The notes under the pieces were generated by a model. That model did not search any database. It saw nothing but the letters and a program-made list of their open reading frames with translations, and was not told the origin of the DNA. Made by a program: the position numbers and the translations under genes. A stretch of DNA of 47,739 bases from an uncultured bacterium (GTDB lineage: Bacteria; Planctomycetota; Phycisphaerae; Phycisphaerales; SM1A02): contig CAIKXA010000090.1 of NCBI GenBank assembly GCA_903831295.1, forward strand, positions 1-47,739. Reading direction: 5' to 3'. Positions 35,254-43,656 of this stretch are shown piece after piece (the first letter of the stretch is position 1; each line of letters begins with the position of its first letter).

Positions 35254-35963
35254 TGACTGGTGAATCCGCGGAACGCATTCATCCGCCATCGCCCTCCAAG
35301 CGCGAGCAAGTTGTATCCGAGGGCCATGGTCCAAGAGCAAGTTGGTTGGCTTCATTTCTTGGCATCGTGTTTTTTATTGCGCTCGCATCGGTGATCGCTC
35401 CAATGTGGATTGCTTCGCTAGTGAGCGCCACTAAGAAAATTTTCTTGCTCGAGCCAACTCAACAACCCGCGCAATTATTCACAGACGCAATCACTCCAGC
35501 GTTGTGGATTGTTGTTGTGGCGCTTGTAGGCGCAATTTTGGCGCACATTGTTTCACACGGGGCATGGATACGAATGGGACCTTGGAAGATGCGCCAACGC
35601 ACCACGATTGTGGGACGGTTTTTACCTGTATTAGGCGGTGTTTTTGTTGCGATTGCCACCATGGGCGTCAGCCTGGCATTCGCCTGGCCATGGTTAAAAA
35701 ATATTTCAAGTTGGAGTTCTGGATCGCTCACGGACGTGGTGTGGTCATCGCTGGGAATGATTGGCATGACCGCGCTTGGCGCGGCGATCATGCTGTTCAT
35801 TGCCTCCATCATGCAGCGCTTCAAGTCTCGCAACGCATTCGAATCAAGCATTCGCATGACTCGCGCGCAGGCGCGCGAAGCCGCGCGTGAATCTGGAGAA
35901 GGCCGCGCAAATCGTCGACCACAAAGTCGATCAACCAATCGAACATGGGAGAATCGAAATTGA
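35250..35963 (+). CDS. flhB: FlhB-like export protein lacking the C-terminal self-cleaving domain
   Basis: FlhB controls which substrates the flagellar export apparatus accepts; this needs its cytoplasmic domain, which cleaves itself at an NPTH motif. The 237-residue product has the FlhB layout: basic start (ERIHPPSPSKREQVVSEGHGPRAS), four membrane helices (about 30-52, 82-105, 123-150 and 163-188) and the post-helix segment MTRAQAREAARESGEGRANRR, matching the usual MSKQEVKDE..EGDP region. It then stops after about 20 more Arg/Ser/Asn-rich residues. No NPTH and no FlhB-C domain follow in any frame; flhA starts 19 bp before its stop. Full-length FlhB is about 350-380 residues. Confidence 0.77.
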   Translation: MMTGESAERIHPPSPSKREQVVSEGHGPRASWLASFLGIVFFIALASVIAPMWIASLVSATKKIFLLEPTQQPAQLFTDAITPALWIVVVALVGAILAHIVSHGAWIRMGPWKMRQRTTIVGRFLPVLGGVFVAIATMGVSLAFAWPWLKNISSWSSGSLTDVVWSSLGMIGMTALGAAIMLFIASIMQRFKSRNAFESSIRMTRAQAREAARESGEGRANRRPQSRSTNRTWENRN

Positions 35964-38056
35964 TTCCAAACTTGACCGACACGCAGAACAAACCAACGCT
36001 GCGCATGGAGTGGTTGGTGCCCGCGGCGTTCATCGCGCTTGTGGCGGTGTTGGTTGTGCCCCTTCCACCAATGGCCATGGATGCGTTGATCGCCATCAAC
36101 TTCGCGCTGAGCGGATTGGTTCTTGCGACCGCGGCGAATATGCGAAAACCGCTTGATTTCAGCGTGTTTCCAGCTTTGGTGTTGGGTACCACACTGCTGC
36201 GCCTAGGCATCAACATTGCCAGCACCCGTTTGATTTTGGGCATGGACGCCAGCACTCCCGAGGCGGGTCGCGCCGTCGCTGGATCGGTGATCGAAGCCTT
36301 TGGCGAAATCGCCGCTGGAAGAAATCCAATCGTTGGCTTGAGCGTGTTCGCCATGTTGGTGGTGGTTCAGTTTGTGGTGGTGACACGCGGTTCGGTGCGC
36401 ATGGGAGAAGTTTCCGCGCGCTTTGCGCTTGACGCGTTGCCCGGAAGACAAATGGCCATTGACGCGGATGTGGCCTCTGGCGCCATCACTCCAGCGCAAG
36501 CCAGTGAGAGGCGCGATGTGGTTTTGCGCGAGGCGGATTTTCACGGCGCGATGGATGGCGCGGGACGATTCGTGCGCGGCGACGCGGTGGCGGGAATTGT
36601 GATTGTGTGTGTGAACATCTTGGGCGGATTTATGGTGGGGATGATTCAGAAAAATTGGTCCATCTCCGAATCGCTGCGAGTCTTCACGTTGTTGGCGGTT
36701 GGCGATGGATTAGTCACGCAAATTCCCGCATTTTTGGTGGCAACCGCCTCCGGTTTGGTTGCCGCCAAAGCCGCTAGTGGCGAAACATTGGGCGCTGAAA
36801 TTCCGCGTCAACTTGGCGCACGACCTGTCACGTTGTGGATTGTCGCGGGATTGCTTGCGGTGCTTGCCATGACTCCGCTTCCAACTGTTCCATTACTTGG
36901 CGCTTCTCTCTTGCTTGCTTGTGCGGCTTGGTGGATTGGTCGCGTGCAATTTGCCGCCAAACAAATCGCCGCGCGCACCGAGCGTTCGGCGTTAAGCGCT
37001 TCGGAGTCGCTGGAAGACGCCTTGTTGATTGAACCCATCAGTATTGATCTGGGTCTTGACTTGTTGATGTTGGCGCACGAGGAGCGATCGGAATCCGGAT
37101 TACTTTCGTTGGTCGCTGGTGTGCGTCGACGCTTGGCCATGGAACTTGGCGTTGTGGTTCCATCGGTTCGTATTCGCGACGATCCAAATTTGCCCGCTGA
37201 CACGTATGTGATCCGCATGCGTGGCGCCGCTGTTGGTGGAGGAGCGCTTCGGCCAGGGCAAATGTTGGTGATGGATCCCAAAGGCGGCGTCCCGAATGTG
37301 ACTGGTGAATTGGCAACCGAGCCCGCGTTTGGTTTGCCTGCCATTTGGGTTGACGCAACGGCCGCCAAAAATATGGATGGACAGGGCTTTGCCATCGCCG
37401 ACGCCGGCGGCGTTCTTGCCACGCATTTACTTGAAGTTTTGCGCAAAAAAGCTTGGGAATTGATCACTCTTGAAGAGACATCCAAGATGCTTGATCGACT
37501 TCGCGCGCGTTCGCCAAACTTGGCTTCCATGTTAACGCCGCCCACTTGGAGTCTGGATCGTATTCGTGGAATCTTGCAGGAACTTCTGCGTGAAGGCGTG
37601 GCCATTCGCGACATTGAAAAGATCGCGGAGTTGATGGTGTCCATGCCGGCGGCTGCCTTACCCGAGCAAACCGTGGCGGTGGTTCGCAGCGTGGTGTCTA
37701 GCGATGTGTGTGATCGATTGATCACGCGTAACTCCAGTGGCAAAAGGATTTTGCACGCGGTTTGGATGGATGAGGCCATGATGATTTCAAGCGGAGCATT
37801 CGCCGCCGCTCAACGCAGCGTTGTTCCAGAGGCGGCCGCCGCGGAAAAATTACTTCGATGCGTTGCGCCTGGTCTTCGCGATCTTTTGCGACGCGGTCTG
37901 CCAGCGGTGGTGGTCACACCTAAGCATCTTCGTAGCGCTGTCAGTCGCGCATTGCGGGGGCGTTTGGGTGATGTGTCTGTGATCGCGCGCGAGGAAATTC
38001 CCGAAGGTGTTGAGTTTATTTTGGCGGAAACCGCCCGCATTGAGGCAGTTCAATGA
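35945..38056 (+). CDS. flhA: Flagellar export protein FlhA
   Basis: FlhA forms the nonameric export ring that binds substrates and chaperones and conducts protons. The 703 residues include eight membrane helices (about 22-320), the FHIPEP block RMGEVSARFALDALPGRQMAID near residue 155, ADFHGAMDGAGRFVRGDAVAG, and the large cytoplasmic domain with LAMELGVVVPSVRIRDDPNLP, YVIRMRG, LVTLEETSKML-like LITLEETSKMLDRL and a full C-terminal region ending in EIPEGVEF. Start ATG 35945 overlaps the flhB-like gene by 19 bp, indicating coupled translation; ATG 36005 would be an alternative. The protein is complete, in contrast to its neighbour FlhB. Confidence 0.96.
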   Translation: MGESKLIPNLTDTQNKPTLRMEWLVPAAFIALVAVLVVPLPPMAMDALIAINFALSGLVLATAANMRKPLDFSVFPALVLGTTLLRLGINIASTRLILGMDASTPEAGRAVAGSVIEAFGEIAAGRNPIVGLSVFAMLVVVQFVVVTRGSVRMGEVSARFALDALPGRQMAIDADVASGAITPAQASERRDVVLREADFHGAMDGAGRFVRGDAVAGIVIVCVNILGGFMVGMIQKNWSISESLRVFTLLAVGDGLVTQIPAFLVATASGLVAAKAASGETLGAEIPRQLGARPVTLWIVAGLLAVLAMTPLPTVPLLGASLLLACAAWWIGRVQFAAKQIAARTERSALSASESLEDALLIEPISIDLGLDLLMLAHEERSESGLLSLVAGVRRRLAMELGVVVPSVRIRDDPNLPADTYVIRMRGAAVGGGALRPGQMLVMDPKGGVPNVTGELATEPAFGLPAIWVDATAAKNMDGQGFAIADAGGVLATHLLEVLRKKAWELITLEETSKMLDRLRARSPNLASMLTPPTWSLDRIRGILQELLREGVAIRDIEKIAELMVSMPAAALPEQTVAVVRSVVSSDVCDRLITRNSSGKRILHAVWMDEAMMISSGAFAAAQRSVVPEAAAAEKLLRCVAPGLRDLLRRGLPAVVVTPKHLRSAVSRALRGRLGDVSVIAREEIPEGVEFILAETARIEAVQ

Positions 38057-38349
38057 GTTCCGCGCAAGCACGGAGTTATTCGGGAGCGGATGAAAAAATC
38101 CTGCTGGCCCAAGCCCAAGCGGAAAATCCCCACGGATTTGAAATTCTCTCCATCACGCAATCTGGATATTTATGGTGGCGAAAAACCGTCGTCTTGGTGC
38201 GACCACTGACTTGCGACGCCAAGCAAGAAATGCAGAAAATCCGCCTTATTTCCGCTATTTATGCGCGGCGCGAGATGCGCCATCAGCAAGATGCGCAACA
38301 CAGCGTGCTCAGCCACGCGCATGATTTTAATCAGCAACAGAGCCGCTGA
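38053..38349 (+). CDS. Small unknown protein in the flagellar operon (98 aa)
   Basis: I do not recognise this protein with confidence. Its ATG overlaps the flhA stop (ATGA), which argues for a real co-translated gene. The first 55 residues could form an alpha/beta unit (EKILLAQAQAENPHGFEILSI, then LWWRKTVVLVRPL); the rest is helical, charged and ends Gln/His-rich. In many bacteria flhF follows flhA, and the first 50 residues recall loosely the N-terminal helper domain of FlhF, but there is no GTPase domain. It may be a much-reduced FlhF relative or an unrelated flagellar regulator. Confidence 0.55.
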   Translation: MSSAQARSYSGADEKILLAQAQAENPHGFEILSITQSGYLWWRKTVVLVRPLTCDAKQEMQKIRLISAIYARREMRHQQDAQHSVLSHAHDFNQQQSR

Positions 38350-38678
38350 TTCCACGGGGGCATTTATCGTGCCATAGTTGCTGCAAATCAAGCGGGCATA
38401 AATAATTCCCAAACATTTATGTGGTTCAACCGCGGTCAATATCGTTTTGCAATGACTTGTCTTGAATAAATATCTAGTCCGCAAACAGCAAATAATAATT
38501 TTGATGAAGTATTCAAGTTCCTCTTGCGCACTTCAAGGCGCACGTTAGACTGTGTGCATCAAGGTGTTGCCAAGGATTCGGCACACCAAGATTCGCGGCA
38601 GTAGTTTCTGCGAGATATTGAGCCATGTTGCCCCGTGGGGGCAGCTGGTTGATGGGCTTTAGGTCAAGGAGCGACCGC
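38350..38678. other. 329-bp intergenic region before the sigma-factor gene
   Basis: This A/T-rich gap holds one possible promoter, TTGCAA (38447-38452) and TATCTA (38471-38476) with an 18-base spacer, which would leave a leader of about 195 bases. I see no coding frame with the codon style of the neighbours, and no terminator behind the 98-residue gene. The end of the region carries the AGGAG ribosome-binding site of the sigma gene (38668-38672). Confidence 0.35.
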
Positions 38679-39698
38679 ATGTCCAAGATAAACACGCAGG
38701 CCACGCGTACAAACGCAGCCCGCGGTGAAAAACCGACGAAAGCTGTGGCGAAAAAATCGCCAACAACTTCTTCGTCGCGTATCACAAATACAAAGCGTTC
38801 AAGCAACTCCCGCATCTCCGATATTTCAGAGACGGAATCCACACGGATTGTCGCCACTGAAAAACCTCGGACCAAAAAAGCCGTTCGTGGTCGTCCACCG
38901 TCGATCGCGGACTTGGTTATGGACACGCCCGAAGGCGTGAATGTGGCCTGGAAGATGTACAGCGAATGCGCGCGGGATTCGCCTGAGCGCCAGCAACTTC
39001 GCAACCGCTTGATGGAGCGTTATCGCGAAGTGGTTCGCTACACCGCCGAGCGAATGCACAAGCGTTTACCCGCGGAAGTGGATGTGGATGACCTCACCAG
39101 CGCCGGTTTGTTTGGCCTGATGGACGCCATCAACTCTTTCGACCTGAGCCGCAACGTGAAGTTTGAAACGTATTGCGCACAACGAATTCGTGGCGCGATC
39201 TTTGACGAGCTTCGCGCCATGGATTGGGTTCCTCGATTGGTTCGAAGCCGTACCGCGACAATGGACCGCGCCAAGAAAGCCATTGAAATGGCGCACGGTC
39301 AGAAGGCAACAGAGGACGAAGTTGCCGAGCGGCTGCAGATGAATCCCGATGATTTTGAGAAACTGAATCGCGACTCTCGACCCGTTGGAATTGTCAGCTT
39401 GAATAGAAAGTGGAATGACAAGGATTCAGGAAACGAATCGCGCGAGATGGATGTGGCAAGCGATCGCCGCCAAGAAATGCCAACCGATCGCATTCAGCGC
39501 ATCGATGTGCAAGCCTTGTTGACCAAAGGTCTCAGCCGCTCCGAGCGTTTGATTCTCATTCTTTACTACTACGAAGAAATGACCATGAAAGAAATCGGCC
39601 TCACGCTTGATCTCTCCGAAAGCCGCGTGAGCCAAATGCACTCTTCCATCTTGGCTCGATTGAAAGCCCAGATGAAACATCGCGTGAAAGATCTCTGA
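38679..39698 (+). CDS. FliA/WhiG-like sigma-70-family factor with N-terminal extension
   Basis: The C-terminal 250 residues form a sigma factor of the FliA type: region 2 (RYREVVRYTAERMHKRLPAEVDVDDLTSAGLFGLMDAI, then FETYCAQRIRGAIFDELR), region 3 (DEVAERLQMNPDDF) and region 4 with the helix-turn-helix (LSRSERLILILYYYEEMTMKEIGLTLDLSESRVSQ). Region 1.1 is absent. It follows the flagellar gate genes, so it probably drives late flagellar genes. The first 90 residues are Ser/Thr/Lys/Arg-rich, probably disordered, and contain KKAVRGRPPS, an AT-hook-like core. ATG 38679 is chosen because AGGAG stands 7 bases before it. Length from this start is 339. Confidence 0.87.
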   Translation: MSKINTQATRTNAARGEKPTKAVAKKSPTTSSSRITNTKRSSNSRISDISETESTRIVATEKPRTKKAVRGRPPSIADLVMDTPEGVNVAWKMYSECARDSPERQQLRNRLMERYREVVRYTAERMHKRLPAEVDVDDLTSAGLFGLMDAINSFDLSRNVKFETYCAQRIRGAIFDELRAMDWVPRLVRSRTATMDRAKKAIEMAHGQKATEDEVAERLQMNPDDFEKLNRDSRPVGIVSLNRKWNDKDSGNESREMDVASDRRQEMPTDRIQRIDVQALLTKGLSRSERLILILYYYEEMTMKEIGLTLDLSESRVSQMHSSILARLKAQMKHRVKDL

Positions 39699-39728
39699 AC
39701 AAATCCATCTGAGATCTTCACTTTACTA

Positions 39729-39768
39729 GGCCGTCTCCTCTCGTCCGATCAGAGGGGGCGGCCTTTGT
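39729..39768 (+). terminator. Rho-independent terminator after the sigma gene
   Basis: GGCCGTCTCCTCT (39729-39741) pairs along all 13 positions, two of them G-U, with AGAGGGGGCGGCC (39751-39763). A 9-base loop separates the arms and TTTGTCTTTC follows. It lies 30 bp after the stop codon. Confidence 0.85.
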
Positions 39769-39808
39769 CTTTCAATTTTTAGAGTGATTCTGGCAAGCCA
39801 ATTTCTAG

Positions 39809-39844
39809 CGCAATTTACCTGAAAAAGTTGCGTTTTATTTTATT
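39809..39844 (+). terminator. Second, weaker terminator in tandem
   Basis: CGCAATTT (39809-39816) pairs with AAGTTGCG (39825-39832), including one G-U, followed by TTTTATTTTATT (39833-39844). Its T-run overlaps the stop of the convergent CoA-transferase gene. Reads through the first terminator would be stopped here before entering that gene antisense. Confidence 0.55.
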
Positions 39845-40502
39845 GACGAACCGCGATGGGATCTGCGTCAATTAAAAATTCCGCCTTGGTCTTTGCCTTG
39901 ATTTCATCCACGGAAACGCCCGGCGCCAATTCCTTTAGGACAAAGCGGTCGCGCTTGCGATCAAATTCCATCACGCATAAATCGGTGATCAACAAATCAA
40001 CGCACGAAAGCCCCGTCAGTGGCAGGGTGCATTTTGGCAACACCTTGCTCTCGCCTTTTTTGTTGCAGTGATCCATCACCACCACGCGCCGCTTCACGCC
40101 CGCCACCAAATCCATGGCGCCGCCCATGCCCTTGACCAACTTTCCTGGAATCATCCAATTGGCAAGGTCGCCAGTCTGGCTCACTTCCATGGCTCCCAAA
40201 ATGGCAAGATCAATGTGGCCACCACGAATCATTGCGAAACTATCGGCGCTGGAAAAAAAACTATGACCTGGAACTCCAGTCACGGTTTGTTTGCCAGCGT
40301 TGATCAAATCCGCGTCCACATTTGCTTCGGTTGGAAACGGACCCATTCCCAACATTCCATTTTCGCTTTGCAGCCACACGGTCATATTCGCGGGCACATA
40401 GTTGGCCACCAATGTGGGAATGCCAATACCAAGATTCACATAAAAACCTTCGCGAAGTTCAAGGGAGGCACGCTTTGCAAGTTGATCACGGTTCAAGGGC
40501 AT
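39840..40502 (-). CDS. scoB: 3-oxoacid CoA-transferase, subunit B
   Basis: The B subunit of a class I CoA-transferase, which with subunit A moves CoA from succinyl-CoA (or acetyl-CoA) to acetoacetate or similar acids. Read from ATG 40502 it has 220 residues, normal for the subunit. It shows REGFYVNLGIGIPTLVANYV, the catalytic Glu in QSENGMLGMGPFP, GGHIDLAILGAMEVSQTGDLANWMIPG, GMGGAMDLVAGVKRRVVVMDH, and ITDLCVMEFD. An open extension to 40619 has no similarity. Subunit A is expected next to it but is not here: the neighbours are the convergent sigma gene and the divergent ALDH gene. Confidence 0.9.
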   Translation of the reverse strand: MPLNRDQLAKRASLELREGFYVNLGIGIPTLVANYVPANMTVWLQSENGMLGMGPFPTEANVDADLINAGKQTVTGVPGHSFFSSADSFAMIRGGHIDLAILGAMEVSQTGDLANWMIPGKLVKGMGGAMDLVAGVKRRVVVMDHCNKKGESKVLPKCTLPLTGLSCVDLLITDLCVMEFDRKRDRFVLKELAPGVSVDEIKAKTKAEFLIDADPIAVRQ

Positions 40503-40567
40503 TGGGTGATTGTGCGCTGACTTGCTCGCCACGGCAACTGCCACAATGTCGATATGCTTGGCGCTCC

Positions 40568-42118
40568 ATGCAAAACGCAAAAGACCTATTGAAACGCCTT
40601 GGAATTGATCGACATCCACGCTTGCTTCCTTGCGGAAGCTCCGACAGCATCACGAGCGAATGTCCCGCAACTGGCGAACCCATCGGAACGGTCCGCTTGG
40701 ATACAGCTGCGGAACTTGAAGCGACCATTGTGCGTTGCGTGGCCGTGCAAAAAGCGTGGCGCATGTTGCCCGCGCCGCAGCGAGGCGAAATTGTCCGGCA
40801 AATTGGCGAGGAGTTTCGCAAACATAAAAATGATCTTGGCGAATTGGTCACGCGTGAAGCTGGCAAAATTCGCGCGGAGGGTCTGGGCGAAATTCAGGAG
40901 TGCATTGACATCGCGGACTTCTCCGTGGGACTTTCGCGCCAGCTGTATGGAAACTCCATGCATAGCGAGCGGCCGAGTCACCGCATGTTTGAGCAGTGGC
41001 ATCCGCTTGGAACCATCGGTTGCATCACCGCGTTTAATTTTCCTGCCGCCGTGTGGGCGTGGAACTCCATGCTTGCCGCCACGTGCGGCAACGCCACAAT
41101 TTGGAAACCAAGTTTGATCACGCCCATTGTGGCTATTGCTTGCAATGAAGTGGCTCAGCGCGTTATGCAAACGCAAACTATTTTCCGTCCCGCATACGGC
41201 GACCCGCGCGATGTCTTTGGTTTGGTCATTGGCCGCGACAGTGAGGTTGGTGAGCGCATGGTGGCGGACCGCAGATTGCCTCTGATTTCAGCCACTGGTA
41301 GTTGCCGAATGGGCCGCAAAGTTGGACAAGTTGTGGCGGGGCGTTTGGGCCGCACGTTGCTTGAATTAGGCGGAAACAACGCAATTATTGTCATGCCTGA
41401 CGCCGACATGAAATTGGTGGAGCGCGCTGTTGTGTTTGGCGCAGTGGGAACCGCGGGGCAGCGTTGCACCAGCACGCGAAGATTGATTGTGCATGAAAGC
41501 ATTGTGGAGCAACTCACAAAAAAGTTGACGCACTTGTATGCCAGCATAAAAATTGGTGATCCAATGGACGAGGCAACCCTCATGGGTCCGCTTATCAATT
41601 CACAGGCCAAGGACGCCATGAAGAGCGCCATTGAACAAGCCGTGACGCAAGGCTGCCAAGTGAAATGCGGCGGATTGCCTGGGCTTGCCAAATATGACAA
41701 TCGTCCAGGATATTTCTGCGAGCCCACAATTATCAGCGTGCCCAAGGGTGTGGTGCCCGCGATTTGTTGTGAAGAAACATTCGCGCCAATCTTGTACATC
41801 TTCAGCGTGAAAAATTTCGAGGAGGCCATGGAGATTCATAACGGTGTGGACCAAGGACTTTCAAGCGCCATCTTCACCGACAGTGTTCGCAGCGCCGAAC
41901 GATTCTTGTCGCATCAAGGCAGCGATTGCGGCATCGCCAATGTGAACTTGGGAACCAGCGGCGCTGAAATTGGTGGCGCATTCGGTGGTGAAAAAGATAC
42001 GGGTGGAGGCCGCGAAAGTGGCTCGGATTCGTGGAAGCAATACATGCGACGTCAAACATGCACGGTGAATTGGGGAACCGATTTGCCGCTTGCGCAAGGC
42101 ATTCGCTTTGGAGATTAA
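40568..42118 (+). CDS. Aldehyde dehydrogenase, ALDH7 family (2-aminoadipate semialdehyde dehydrogenase-like)
   Basis: An NAD(P)-dependent aldehyde dehydrogenase of 516 residues. The ALDH7 type is shown by CITAFNFPAAVWAWNSMLAATCGN, LELGGNNAIIVMPDADM with the general-base Glu, TAGQRCTSTRRLIVHESI with the catalytic Cys near residue 300, EETFAPILYI and NVNLGTSGAEIGGAFGGEKDTGGGRESGSD. Members oxidise 2-aminoadipate semialdehyde in lysine breakdown (antiquitin, AmaB) or other semialdehydes. ATG 40568 fits the family start (LLKRLGID). It is divergent from scoB by 65 bp, so the two may share control in an acid or amino-acid degradation pathway; that is inference. Confidence 0.88.
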   Translation: MQNAKDLLKRLGIDRHPRLLPCGSSDSITSECPATGEPIGTVRLDTAAELEATIVRCVAVQKAWRMLPAPQRGEIVRQIGEEFRKHKNDLGELVTREAGKIRAEGLGEIQECIDIADFSVGLSRQLYGNSMHSERPSHRMFEQWHPLGTIGCITAFNFPAAVWAWNSMLAATCGNATIWKPSLITPIVAIACNEVAQRVMQTQTIFRPAYGDPRDVFGLVIGRDSEVGERMVADRRLPLISATGSCRMGRKVGQVVAGRLGRTLLELGGNNAIIVMPDADMKLVERAVVFGAVGTAGQRCTSTRRLIVHESIVEQLTKKLTHLYASIKIGDPMDEATLMGPLINSQAKDAMKSAIEQAVTQGCQVKCGGLPGLAKYDNRPGYFCEPTIISVPKGVVPAICCEETFAPILYIFSVKNFEEAMEIHNGVDQGLSSAIFTDSVRSAERFLSHQGSDCGIANVNLGTSGAEIGGAFGGEKDTGGGRESGSDSWKQYMRRQTCTVNWGTDLPLAQGIRFGD

Positions 42119-42242
42119 GCCGCGTTTATGCAGCGCGTGGCTGAATGCGTGAACGATTTCGAACTATTTTGGATTGAACGATCAATTGCTTGCGCGAATT
42201 CCAACGTGAATTGATTTGTGGCAACGCCCGCGCGCGGTTGAT

Positions 42243-42686
42243 TTACTGCGCGGAGGGAGCCGGCGCACTCGCAACAGGTACTTTGGTGGGTTCGGCGTTC
42301 GCCTTGGTAAATCGAATGAGTGTCCATTTCAATTCTGGCGTTGTATTGGAAATATTCTCTGCGACCTTGATCCACAAACCTTGTTCGTCAATATGTGGTC
42401 CATCAAGTTGACGCCATTTGCCGGTTTCAGAAATTGGCATCACCGTCCATGAATCCTCGCCCGTCTTGGAATTTGAAAGCAATCGCCAACGCACTTCATC
42501 GGGGCGCGATCCATTGCCAATCACTTGCGCGGACCACTCGCGGCCATCCCATGTGATTGCGGGAAAGTTCACGCGGTGCTTTCCAAAAATTGTTCCGCCA
42601 ACAAACCAAGCCAATGCCGCCGCAAGCACCACGAAGATTGCTGCGCGCACAAGTAAATTTCGAAATGCGAGTGTGGCTTGTCCCAT
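42243..42686 (-). CDS. Single-pass membrane protein of unknown function (147 aa)
   Basis: I do not recognise this protein. One membrane helix is at residues 11-32 (LLVRAAIFVVLAAALAWFVGG), followed by a beta-rich periplasmic domain of about 90 residues with several Trp (ITWDGREWSAQVIG, VRWRLLS, EDSWTVMPIS, LKWTLIRF) and an Ala/Pro tail. The topology is typical for a small membrane-anchored sensor or assembly factor. It converges on the ALDH gene; the 124 bp between hold no obvious terminator. uppP lies upstream on the same strand, 52 bp away. Confidence 0.62.
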   Translation of the reverse strand: MGQATLAFRNLLVRAAIFVVLAAALAWFVGGTIFGKHRVNFPAITWDGREWSAQVIGNGSRPDEVRWRLLSNSKTGEDSWTVMPISETGKWRQLDGPHIDEQGLWIKVAENISNTTPELKWTLIRFTKANAEPTKVPVASAPAPSAQ

Positions 42687-42738
42687 TCAATTTCTTTCGA
42701 AGCGTGATCTTAGTCGTATTGGGAAAATGAATTTGAGC

Positions 42739-43656
42739 TTATGAACGCGCGATCCAGCCCGCGTACACGGCCCATGCGAAACTTCCAGCCACCACAATTC
42801 GCCACCATCCAAATATTGACAAAGTGTGGTTTCCCAGCCATTTTACAAGCCATTTCACGCTTATGGCCGCGCTGATAGTGGCCGTGACAAGCCCCACAAT
42901 AATTGGAATTGGTCCGCCCAAATTGGCCACAAATTGTTGGAATGTTGTTGAATCCCCATGGAACACATCCCAACTTTCCTTCAGCGACGCCGCGCCCAAT
43001 GTGGGCAAGCCCAGCAAGAAAGCAAACTCCGCGGCGGCCACGGGGGGAAGTCCAACCAACATTCCGCCAAGCAGCGTCACCAACGATCGGCTGGTGCCTG
43101 GTATCAACGCCAACACTTGCATGATGCCGATCAACAACGCGCCCTTGAGCGTGAGCCGCGCCAACGCGTCGCCGGGCTCATGATATTGCTCAATTTTTTT
43201 CTGATTCCAACCCTTCAGCAACACCATCGCCACGCCGCCAACTAAGAGCGCCGCCACAACTGGTCCAGGAAAAAATAAATGCTCCTTGATGGTCTTGCGA
43301 AATGCCAAGCCAACCACGGCCGCGGGAATGAAAGCGATCACCAGTTTCACCAACAATCCAAAACCAATTCGCGATTCCCGAGTGGCCAACTGCGGCAGCA
43401 CCGTGCCCACGCAGCCTTGCGCCATTGTGCGCAATCTTTTCCAGTACAAACCCGCCACGGCCAAAATCGCGCCGCCTTGGATGATGATTTCAAATTGATT
43501 CAGCGACTCCTTTATGGACGTCATGTCCGCGTCGCCAGCGTCATTGCCAAGGCCAAGCACGGAGGCCGCAAGGATGAGATGTCCGGTGCTGCTCACGGGC
43601 AAATATTCCGTAACGCCCTCAACGATTCCAAGGATAATCGCGTCAAATACGGTCAT
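42739..43656 (-). CDS. uppP: Undecaprenyl-diphosphatase (bacitracin resistance protein)
   Basis: UppP recycles the carrier lipid of peptidoglycan and other envelope polymers by removing one phosphate from undecaprenyl diphosphate. The 305-residue, multi-helix membrane protein contains both family motifs: GIVEGVTEYLPVSSTGHLIL near the start and PGTSRSLVTLLGGMLVGLPPVAAAEFAFLLGLPTL in the second half, the latter with SLVT where SGAT is usual. It is a little longer than the common 265-280 residues. Its start overlaps the ilvC stop by 4 bp, so the two are co-translated in spite of unrelated roles. Confidence 0.94.
   Translation of the reverse strand: MTVFDAIILGIVEGVTEYLPVSSTGHLILAASVLGLGNDAGDADMTSIKESLNQFEIIIQGGAILAVAGLYWKRLRTMAQGCVGTVLPQLATRESRIGFGLLVKLVIAFIPAAVVGLAFRKTIKEHLFFPGPVVAALLVGGVAMVLLKGWNQKKIEQYHEPGDALARLTLKGALLIGIMQVLALIPGTSRSLVTLLGGMLVGLPPVAAAEFAFLLGLPTLGAASLKESWDVFHGDSTTFQQFVANLGGPIPIIVGLVTATISAAISVKWLVKWLGNHTLSIFGWWRIVVAGSFAWAVYAGWIARS

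Noticed and set aside
36808-37779. Minus-strand open frame of 323 codons within flhA
   Set aside because: Fully antisense to the well-conserved FlhA; composition is dominated by Ser, Arg and Thr with no motif.
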